A stretch of 9,366 nt of DNA, from positions 1 to 9,366 of the forward strand of contig JAFYMA010000046.1 in NCBI GenBank assembly GCA_017556845.1. The letters run 5' to 3'. The notes under the pieces are model-generated. The model searched no databases and was not told the DNA's origin. It was given only the letters and a program-made list of their open reading frames with translations. This stretch comes from Clostridia bacterium. Lineage in GTDB: Bacteria > Bacillota > Clostridia > Oscillospirales > CAG-272. Positions 1 to 5,792 of the stretch are shown one piece after another (position 1 is the stretch's first letter; the number at the start of each line of letters is the position of its first letter). Position numbers and translations under genes: made by a program.

Positions 1-378
1 CTTTTCTGTTATAAGGTGAAGCTGCAATCTGTCATCAAGCTTTGATTTTATACGTTCATAGCATGTCTTAACAAGCGGTGGCATGCTTTCTTCTCCCTGC
101 CACCAGCAAACAAAAACGGGGATCTTGTCTTTCATATCGTACAATCGTTCAGCATTACGCTCAAATTCGCCTCGATTGTATTTTTCGGTTATTACGGACA
201 ATTCGCTATTCATATACTCGGATATAGCTTCAATATATCCAGAGCCTTTTTTTGATGGAATACAAAAAGCTAAATAACGCCAGAAAGCAACCTTTACATT
301 AAATTCCGAAGCATCGGAAAAGAATCTGGGGATACCGAGAAAAAATCTTGAAATTATTCCTATAATTCGTTTTATCAT
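1..378 (-). CDS. Capsular-polysaccharide-type glycosyltransferase, N-terminal 126 residues (3' end outside window)
   Basis: Reading from the ATG at 378 down to base 1, the frame is open for exactly 126 codons and leaves the window without a stop. The translation begins MIKRIIGIISRFF and includes KIPVFVCWWQGEESMPPLV (85-103) followed by KTCYERIKSKL and LHLITEK. An I/V-P-x-x-x-x-W-W-Q-G-E-E-x-M-P-x-x-V core followed by a helix and then a LITE strand is the N-terminal hallmark of the capsular polysaccharide synthesis (Caps_synth, GT32-like, DxD sugar-binding) family. The downstream DxD motif would be outside the window. Family members transfer sugars during capsule or exopolysaccharide assembly. 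The first 40 residues are basic and hydrophobic, possibly a membrane-contacting segment. Start is supported by AGAGGA just upstream (383-388; GAGG spacing 5). Hand-counted GC in 121-240 is about 37%, lower than in samples of the operon, which may indicate a separate origin. Confidence 0.8.
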   Translation of the reverse strand, partial: MIKRIIGIISRFFLGIPRFFSDASEFNVKVAFWRYLAFCIPSKKGSGYIEAISEYMNSELSVITEKYNRGEFERNAERLYDMKDKIPVFVCWWQGEESMPPLVKTCYERIKSKLDDRLQLHLITEK

Positions 379-519
379 ATCATCCTCTATAAGCGGATCT
401 CCGTCATTCCCTTTTCAGAATATATTCAGTACCGAAAATATCTGCATAAGGATATATCACTTAATACTCAAAATGCTTGAACAACTCTGAATTATCCGCA
501 TTTTTCTTTATTTACGATA
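379..519. other. AT-rich intergenic gap between mazG and the glycosyltransferase gene
   Basis: The 141 bases hold no gene I can support. No hairpin followed by a T-run (minus strand) is visible after mazG, so an intrinsic terminator is not evident and read-through into the next gene is possible. No good sigma-A promoter was found; the nearest candidate on the minus strand is TTGAGT (466-471) with a 17-base spacer to TATGCA (443-448), a poor -10. Two short AT-rich perfect palindromes, GATATATC (451-458) and GAATATATTC (418-427), could be operators but are short enough to be chance. Confidence 0.6.
383..388 (-). promoter_or_regulatory. Ribosome binding site of the glycosyltransferase gene
   Basis: Reads AGAGGA on the minus strand, with GAGG 5 bases before the ATG at 378. 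An overlapping ATG at 383 is out of frame and closes after two codons, so 378 is the usable start. Confidence 0.6.
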
Positions 520-1185
520 TTATACGTTTTCTATAACCTTGTCGCACTGATCGTAGAGGCATTTTTCTGCATCTGCGTTTACCGATTTTGCGTATGATGT
601 CACAGCGTACAGCAATTTTCCTATACTTTCTTCCCCGTCAAGCTGTTGGCTCAGCTTGACAATATCCTCAACGGTTGCATAGGGTATATCATATTTATGG
701 AGCTTTGATGCTGTTTTTTCTGCACGCATAAGTGACGGCAAGGATTTTGATATGCTCTGAACCGATTCTTTTGCGCTCTTTTGTCCCTTCGTCTGCATTT
801 TGATCGTATTCCAATTGTCGAGGACCTCCTCGGTAGACGATACGGAAACATCTCCGAATACGTGTGGATGACGCACTATCAGCTTACGGCATATTCCGTT
901 AAGAATATCGGTAATATCAAATCTGTTATCATCGTCTGCTATGCGTGCGTGGAAGACGACCTGCAAAAGAACGTCGCCCAATTCCTCCTTCATCATCTCA
1001 TCGTCATTAGCGTCTATTCCCTCTATTGCCTCGTAGACCTCTTCGATGAAATCAGCCCTTATTGATTGGTGTGTCTGCTCTGCATCCCACGGACAGCCTC
1101 CCGGAGCACGCAGAATTTTAAGTATATCAAGCAGATCGTCAAACGTATAATTCTCTTTTGCTTTCAAAAGTGCTTTTTTATCCAA
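520..1185 (-). CDS. mazG: MazG nucleoside triphosphate pyrophosphohydrolase with degenerate C-terminal domain
   Basis: Hydrolyses NTPs and dNTPs to monophosphate and pyrophosphate, usually seen as nucleotide-pool sanitation. 221 residues, compared with about 260 for typical two-domain MazG. The N-terminal domain is intact: LRAPGGCPWDAEQTHQS (25-41), EEVYE (48-52) as the EExxE motif, EELGD (67-71) carrying the ExxD acids E68 and D71, then RHPHVFGD (105-112). The C-terminal half starts as expected (RAEKTASKLHKYDIPYA, 154-170), but the region that should hold the second EExxE is shortened and the usual EE(L/M)GDLLF reads EESIGKLLY (185-193), so this half probably cannot bind metal. Start is TTG at 1185, directly after an in-frame TAA, with AAAGGG about 11 bases upstream (a little far). 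Last gene of the array. Confidence 0.94.
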   Translation of the reverse strand: MDKKALLKAKENYTFDDLLDILKILRAPGGCPWDAEQTHQSIRADFIEEVYEAIEGIDANDDEMMKEELGDVLLQVVFHARIADDDNRFDITDILNGICRKLIVRHPHVFGDVSVSSTEEVLDNWNTIKMQTKGQKSAKESVQSISKSLPSLMRAEKTASKLHKYDIPYATVEDIVKLSQQLDGEESIGKLLYAVTSYAKSVNADAEKCLYDQCDKVIENV

Positions 1186-1208
1186 TTAATTATTTTCCCT
1201 TTCAAGTA

Positions 1209-2795
1209 TTATATCAGCTTCAGCTTTCCAAGCATACGGCATATATGCTCTCCCTTTGGCAGATACTCTATATCACTCTTTTCAACTGCCTTGAATTTGA
1301 ATACGCATACACCGTAAACGAGCACCGCAAGCGTTATGCTCAGCAAGACCGACAGATTCTGATCTGTAAACGATGAAAGCGTTTTATTTGCAATATAAGC
1401 GCAAAGACCGCATATTAAAGCACACATAAGCGGCAAAACGAACGTTTTGAACAGCTTTACGCGTACTTTCGTTTTATTGCCGACGAATATAAAATTCATT
1501 ATCACGATAGTAAGGTAGCACATACACGTACCAAGAGGTATACCGAGTCTGCCTATTCCATCCACGCCTATAAATATGTATGATGAAACGAGCTTTACGG
1601 CAATTCCCGTTATCATTGATATTATAGGAAGCCGTTCGTTTCCCGACGCCTGAAGCACACTGTTCGTTATCGCCATCATAGCATACAGAAAAACAGCAGG
1701 AGAAAGCATTGTCAGCATTGCTGATGCAAGCTGTGCAGAATCCTGCGGGAACAATAGGCATAATATCGGGTACGATAATACACCGAGTCCGACGGCGCAC
1801 GGCATAGATATTACACAGCACGTTTTAATGCACGAGGATATTATGGTATTTCCGCTTTTACCCTGCGACAGATGCTTTGTCAGATGAGGCACTATGGCGC
1901 AGGCGATCGGGTATATCAGCACGCTCGGCATATTGTAAAGCGACACCGCCAGCGTCGTATAGTTGCCGTATATCTCTGTCGCCGCCTTTGATGCATAGCC
2001 GATGTCACGCAATCGCCCGACGGATATTACCGTATCAATGACGTTCGTAAGTCCCATTATGGACGAAGAAACGGTTATCGGCAGGGCTATTATAACGAGC
2101 CTTTTCAGAATATCGGAATACTTACACGTGCTTTTTTCTTTATCGGTTTCCGGTGAAAAAAAGCATTTTGATACAAGGCAGAACAGCATTGATGCAAGCG
2201 TTCCGAGCGTAACACCGCTTATGGCGTATGCGGCTGTAACGTATACGGGATAGCCTTTTTTTATCGAATAAACCGCAAGTAAAAGCCCGAACGTGACCTT
2301 ACCGAGCGACTCTATCACCTGCGATACTGCAGTTACCGTCATATTGCCGAAGCCCTGAAAATATCCTCTGACAGATGAGGATATACATATAAAAAACAGC
2401 GTCGGTGCAATGGCTATTGCACAAAGATAAGCGTTATCAATTTCTACACTTCTTGCTATCTGTCGGGCAAAGATACCCATAAAAAGCGCGCTTGCAGTTC
2501 CAATGAGTGCAAAAAGCGTGCACGAGGTGCGAAAGATCGCCTTTGTATCGGCGCTTTTCCCCTGCGCCGTCGCCTTGCTTATCATAACGGAAAGTGCCAC
2601 GGGCAGCCCTGCGGTAGAAACGAGATAAAGCCATGAGTAAATGTTATACGCCATATTGAAGTATCCCATTCCCTCATCTCCTATGAGCCTTTGAATAGGT
2701 ATTTTGAACACAAGTCCTATTACCTTAACGAGCAGATTTGCCGCCGTAAGAATAACCACTCCCGAAGCTAATGCGCTTTTATTGTCACTCTTCAA
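1209..2795 (-). CDS. MurJ/SpoVB-family polysaccharide or lipid II flippase (YabM-like)
   Basis: Integral membrane transporter of the MOP superfamily that moves lipid-linked cell-wall or polysaccharide precursors across the cytoplasmic membrane. The 528 residues fit the SpoVB/YabM group, with many hydrophobic segments (for example about 8-30, 51-72, 92-110, 122-139, 165-177, 188-209, 232-255, 451-468 and 480-499), consistent with roughly 12-14 transmembrane helices. Family signatures are KIPIQRLIGDEGMGYFNMAY (31-50), AGLPVALS (62-69) and RGYFQGFGNM (143-152), with a C-terminal DIEYLPKG. It starts with TTG at 2795, immediately after the amidohydrolase TAA, and a GGAGGG supports this. The next in-frame ATG (residue 43) would delete the conserved first helix. 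mazG follows after 23 bases, the same pair as yabM-yabN in B. subtilis. Whether it serves lipid II or another glycan cannot be told. Confidence 0.93.
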   Translation of the reverse strand: MKSDNKSALASGVVILTAANLLVKVIGLVFKIPIQRLIGDEGMGYFNMAYNIYSWLYLVSTAGLPVALSVMISKATAQGKSADTKAIFRTSCTLFALIGTASALFMGIFARQIARSVEIDNAYLCAIAIAPTLFFICISSSVRGYFQGFGNMTVTAVSQVIESLGKVTFGLLLAVYSIKKGYPVYVTAAYAISGVTLGTLASMLFCLVSKCFFSPETDKEKSTCKYSDILKRLVIIALPITVSSSIMGLTNVIDTVISVGRLRDIGYASKAATEIYGNYTTLAVSLYNMPSVLIYPIACAIVPHLTKHLSQGKSGNTIISSCIKTCCVISMPCAVGLGVLSYPILCLLFPQDSAQLASAMLTMLSPAVFLYAMMAITNSVLQASGNERLPIISMITGIAVKLVSSYIFIGVDGIGRLGIPLGTCMCYLTIVIMNFIFVGNKTKVRVKLFKTFVLPLMCALICGLCAYIANKTLSSFTDQNLSVLLSITLAVLVYGVCVFKFKAVEKSDIEYLPKGEHICRMLGKLKLI

Positions 2796-4088
2796 TTAAC
2801 CCTCCGTAAAGTTCGATATTGAGTTGTTCATTTCATACTTCAGCTTTTCTATATCTATCGTTTTGAAATCTCCGTTTTCGTAAAGCGTGATGCCGTCGCA
2901 CACCGTAAGGCATACGTCCGTAGGATATACCGTATAAAGCAACGTATTAACCGGCGAATACGACGGTACGTTATGGCATTTCTCAGCATCTATCAAAGCA
3001 AAGTCTGCTTTGTATCCCGCCTTTATCATTCCGCAGTCATCTCTCATCTGCGATCTTGCGCCGTTCACCGTTGCCATAGGCAAAAGAACGCTTGCACTCG
3101 GAAACTCCGTATTTTTCGTAACGCCTCTGTGTATAAGTGCGGCGGCGTTCAATTCGTTAAGCACGCTCAGTCTGTTGTTCGATGCTGCCCCGTCCGTTCC
3201 GAGCGTTACGCTTATTCCCTTATTTATCATTTTTTCAAGCGGTGCAATTCCCGATCCGAGTTTAAGATTGCTTATGGGATTGTGTGATACGGTGACGCCC
3301 TTTTTCGCCATAATATCAATATCTCCGTCTTCTACCCATACGCAATGTGCGGCATTTGTCACGCTGTCAAAAACACCCGTTTTTTCAAACAGCTCGCACG
3401 CGGTCATTCCATGACGCTGTTTTGCTTCGATATGCTCCTTTTCCGTTTCGGAAAGATGCACCTGCATACCGCAACCGAGCTTCGCGGCAAGATCTGCAAC
3501 GTATCTGCACGAGTTTGCCGTATTCGTATATTCGGCGTGCAATGACATATCTACCTTTATTCTTCCGTCAAAGGCATTATGGTAGGAATTAAAAAGCTCC
3601 GTTGCTTCAAGCACGCGCACGTCGTTTTTCATTTCTGCATTTTCATCAAACGATACGACGCATCTTGATATATTCGCCTTCATTCCCGCCTTTCCGACCG
3701 CTTCAGCTATCTGCGGGCAGAAAAAGTACATATCCGACATTGAAACAGTACCGCTTGCGATCATTTCGGCACACGAAAGAAGAGCACCCGTATACGCAAG
3801 ACTGCCGTTCAGCTTATCCTCTGCGGGAAATATCGCTTCATTAAGCCATCGGTCAAGCGGAAGATCCTCTGCCATGCCGCGAAAATGAGTCATGGGGCTG
3901 TGTGCGTGGCAATTATACAGACCGGGGATCATTATTTTTCCGCTGCCGTTTATTTTTCTTTGAAAATCGCCCGTCGGCATATCCTTACCGACGTATGTAA
4001 ATCTGTCGTTATCATAAGATACGTATATATTTTTTTCATAGCTGCCATCGTGAAATACGACGGTTACGTTTTCGATTAAAGTCCTCAT
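2796..4088 (-). CDS. Amidohydrolase, S-adenosylhomocysteine/methylthioadenosine deaminase type
   Basis: Metal-dependent deaminase of the amidohydrolase superfamily (MtaD/SsnA-like group), 430 residues and full length. It has the N-terminal beta-sandwich piece (about 1-55), then the barrel with NCHAHSPM (H61 and H63 as first metal ligands), VHLSE (H211, E214), AHCVW (H248), SHNP (268-271) and TLGTDGAASNN with the catalytic aspartate D299, and a C-terminal return to the sandwich (GYKADFALID, 358-367). These are the metal and acid-base positions expected for adenosine-type deaminases. One variation is LHAEYT at 183-188, where characterised SAH/MTA deaminases usually have HAPYT, so the substrate may differ. 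Starts at ATG 4088, overlapping the upstream stop, with AAGGGA 6 bases before it. Likely substrates are SAH, MTA, adenosine or a related purine or pterin. This is a family-level inference. Confidence 0.87.
   Translation of the reverse strand: MRTLIENVTVVFHDGSYEKNIYVSYDNDRFTYVGKDMPTGDFQRKINGSGKIMIPGLYNCHAHSPMTHFRGMAEDLPLDRWLNEAIFPAEDKLNGSLAYTGALLSCAEMIASGTVSMSDMYFFCPQIAEAVGKAGMKANISRCVVSFDENAEMKNDVRVLEATELFNSYHNAFDGRIKVDMSLHAEYTNTANSCRYVADLAAKLGCGMQVHLSETEKEHIEAKQRHGMTACELFEKTGVFDSVTNAAHCVWVEDGDIDIMAKKGVTVSHNPISNLKLGSGIAPLEKMINKGISVTLGTDGAASNNRLSVLNELNAAALIHRGVTKNTEFPSASVLLPMATVNGARSQMRDDCGMIKAGYKADFALIDAEKCHNVPSYSPVNTLLYTVYPTDVCLTVCDGITLYENGDFKTIDIEKLKYEMNNSISNFTEG
2800..2805 (-). promoter_or_regulatory. 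Strong Shine-Dalgarno supporting the TTG start of the flippase gene
   Basis: Reads GGAGGG on the minus strand, ending 4 bases before the TTG at 2795. It lies inside the last codons of the amidohydrolase gene. It is the best ribosome site in the window and the reason to accept a TTG start that directly follows the upstream TAA stop. Confidence 0.75.
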
Positions 4089-4861
4089 TGATTTTCCCTT
4101 ATGTAGCTTATATAATCCATGCAGTATTCGTCCTTGCCCGCAACTACGTTTGCGGATCTCAAAGCCATTTGCATAGCGTCGCTCGTGCTGTCCATTATAG
4201 CGCTGTCAAGTCCCTGCCATACGGCGCACGTAAGATACGCGGCATTGACGTGTACTCTTTTGGGCAGACCGAACGAAGCGTTTGAAAGGCCGCACACGGT
4301 CATAACGGTGCTCCATCTTTCTTTAAGTGCCTTTATCGTATTCAATGACAGTATTGCCGATTCGCTGTCGGTAGCTATCGACTGTGTTGCTATATCAAAA
4401 AATATCTTTTCTCTTGCTATTCCGTTTTCATCGGCAAACGCTACCGTTTTTTCAGCAATATTCATTCTTTCTTCAAGCGTGCCGTGATCGAGCATACACA
4501 CAAATCCAGCACCGTACTTTTTCAAAACGGGAAGAGATGCCGGCAATTCCCCGTATTTTACGGAATTCAGAATGATGTCTCTGCCGTCGGCGTACTCTGC
4601 ACATTTTACAAGCACGTTTATATCCGGCGAGTCTATGACTATTCCGCAGGAAGAATGGCTTTTCACAAGTTCAACAGTCCTTTTCATCATAGCGGCCTCA
4701 TCGTTGCACAGCGCCGTATTGACGTCGATATAGTCAGCGCCCGATCTTTCCATATTTACGATAAGCTCCGCTATCTGCTCATCGTTGCCCTCAGCGCATA
4801 ATTCATACGCCTTCATCGTTTTTGGAATTGAGCTGTTAAGCTTTTCACCGATAATTATCAT
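4085..4861 (-). CDS. Methyltetrahydrofolate:corrinoid methyltransferase-like (pterin-binding TIM barrel) protein
   Basis: Relative of the dihydropteroate synthase-fold methyltransferases (AcsE/MeTr, MtvA, MetH pterin-binding domain), which move a methyl group from methyl-tetrahydrofolate to a corrinoid. From the chosen start it has 258 residues, the usual size for a stand-alone MeTr. MIIIGEKLNSS matches the family N-terminus. Putative pterin-binding positions are conserved: D77 in VIDS, N99 in ILNS, D156 in FFDI and N194 in GLSNASFGLP. SGADYIDVN (40-48) and GLDSAIMD (217-224) also fit. An in-frame ATG at 4882 would add 7 residues and overlap the kinase stop (ATGA), but it lacks a Shine-Dalgarno. 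The ATG at 4861 has GAGGA 7 bases upstream. It overlaps the amidohydrolase start by ATGA. No corrinoid protein is in the window, so the methyl acceptor is unknown. Confidence 0.88.
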   Translation of the reverse strand: MIIIGEKLNSSIPKTMKAYELCAEGNDEQIAELIVNMERSGADYIDVNTALCNDEAAMMKRTVELVKSHSSCGIVIDSPDINVLVKCAEYADGRDIILNSVKYGELPASLPVLKKYGAGFVCMLDHGTLEERMNIAEKTVAFADENGIAREKIFFDIATQSIATDSESAILSLNTIKALKERWSTVMTVCGLSNASFGLPKRVHVNAAYLTCAVWQGLDSAIMDSTSDAMQMALRSANVVAGKDEYCMDYISYIRENQ

Positions 4862-4868
4862 TTGAGTA

Positions 4869-4873
4869 TCCTC
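4869..4873 (-). promoter_or_regulatory. Shine-Dalgarno that favours the internal start of the methyltransferase-like gene
   Basis: On the minus strand this reads GAGGA, 7 bases before the ATG at 4861. The upstream in-frame ATG at 4882 is preceded by AATTTATTGG, with no ribosome site in range. Family N-termini also begin near the second ATG. Confidence 0.65.
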
Positions 4874-4878
4874 ATCTT

Positions 4879-5778
4879 TCATCCAATAAATTCTGTAAAA
4901 AACGAGTCCTTAGGAATATATTCCTTTGAAATTTCAGGAACGTTTTTATATTTTTCCGCAATTTCAATAGCCTGCGGGCAGTACCTTGAAATATCGGGAA
5001 GCTGTGCGAGCACCTCGATCACAAGCGGGGCTAAGACGTTTATTTCGTAAGGAACGAACGAATTTATTCTTATATCCACACAAGATGCGTACGGCATAAT
5101 ATTTTTCTGCTCGTTTTCAACGACACCCGACCAGAGCTTGAACGTAAGCTCAGGGCACGCACCTCTGAACATCCAGTCACGCACAAGACGGCGCGCAAAG
5201 CGTAACGAAAGCCTTGAAAATTCGCTTCCATACGCTTGAACGTCCGTATCAACGCACAGAAATATTTTCTTACATTCTCCTTGAAAAAGTCGGGTTATTT
5301 CGGGATATACTGCCTGTATCCCTTCAAATATGACAACGGTATCCTCTGATATACTTACCGTTCTGTATCCGCTTCTTCTTCCCGTCAGAAAATCGAATAT
5401 CGGCACGGCGCTTTTACCGTCTTGCTTAAGCTGATTTACGCATTTGCAAAAGCATTCGTAATCAAGCGCATTTATAGAATCAAAGTCTACCTGCGTATCC
5501 TTGTCTGAGTCCTTGAACTCATACGAATCCTTGAAAAAATCATCAATGGATATTGAGATAACCTGCCTGCCGTCCTTTACAAGAGTTTCCGTAAGAACTC
5601 TCGATGCAGACGTTTTGCCTGAGCACGACGGCCCTGACAGAAGAATAAATCTTATATCTCTGTCCTTGGCAATGCTTTCTGAGGCTTTTATTATTTCACC
5701 GAAAAATTCAGCATCGCATTTTTTTACGAAATCTATTTTTTCCTCTTCTGTTGCAAAGATCTTATCGTATTTGTACAT
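4879..5778 (-). CDS. Uridine kinase-like P-loop nucleoside kinase (short form)
   Basis: Predicted ATP-dependent kinase of the uridine kinase/phosphoribulokinase family, 299 residues. Visible motifs are Walker A GPSCSGKT (49-56), SIDDFF (77-82) equivalent to the DDFY of uridine kinases, a Walker-B-like VVIFEGI (148-154), the lid segment RRLVRDWMFRG (196-206) and a following WSGVVENEQKNIMPY (216-230) that matches the arginine-rich lid and the downstream W..V..GE..-I.PY pattern of this family. Many clostridial relatives are about 550 residues, with an N-terminal TGS/ThrRS-like region; this one has only about 45 residues before the P-loop. The ATG at 5778 follows the hemZ stop by 14 bases, with AAAGGCGG upstream as a plausible ribosome site. 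The actual substrate (uridine, another nucleoside or a different alcohol) cannot be read from the sequence, so no udk symbol is given. Confidence 0.9.
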   Translation of the reverse strand: MYKYDKIFATEEEKIDFVKKCDAEFFGEIIKASESIAKDRDIRFILLSGPSCSGKTSASRVLTETLVKDGRQVISISIDDFFKDSYEFKDSDKDTQVDFDSINALDYECFCKCVNQLKQDGKSAVPIFDFLTGRRSGYRTVSISEDTVVIFEGIQAVYPEITRLFQGECKKIFLCVDTDVQAYGSEFSRLSLRFARRLVRDWMFRGACPELTFKLWSGVVENEQKNIMPYASCVDIRINSFVPYEINVLAPLVIEVLAQLPDISRYCPQAIEIAEKYKNVPEISKEYIPKDSFFTEFIG

Positions 5779-5792
5779 TTATCAAACCGCCT

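Noticed and set aside
83..277. Plus-strand open frame of 64 codons
   Set aside because: It lies antisense to the glycosyltransferase gene on the minus strand, which has a family motif and a ribosome site; the plus-strand product resembles nothing.
443..471. Promoter candidate TTGAGT-17-TATGCA for the glycosyltransferase
   Set aside because: The -10 matches the consensus at only about half the positions, so it is not listed as a promoter.
430..519. Intrinsic terminator after mazG
   Set aside because: No GC-rich stem followed by a T-run was found; only a loose GGATA/TATCC pairing with a very long loop.
520..1185. MazEF toxin-antitoxin context for mazG
   Set aside because: No small toxin or antitoxin gene lies next to mazG; the neighbours are a flippase and a glycosyltransferase.
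1474..1821. Minus-strand open frame of 115 codons in another frame
   Set aside because: Inside the flippase gene in a different frame; the transmembrane protein is clearly the real product.
3010..3414. Plus-strand open frame of 134 codons
   Set aside because: Antisense to the conserved amidohydrolase core; no family motifs, explained by codon bias of the real gene.
4085..4861. Dihydropteroate synthase (FolP) for folate synthesis
   Set aside because: Same fold, but the N-terminus and the GLSNASFGLP stretch match methyltransferases, and no other folate synthesis gene is nearby.
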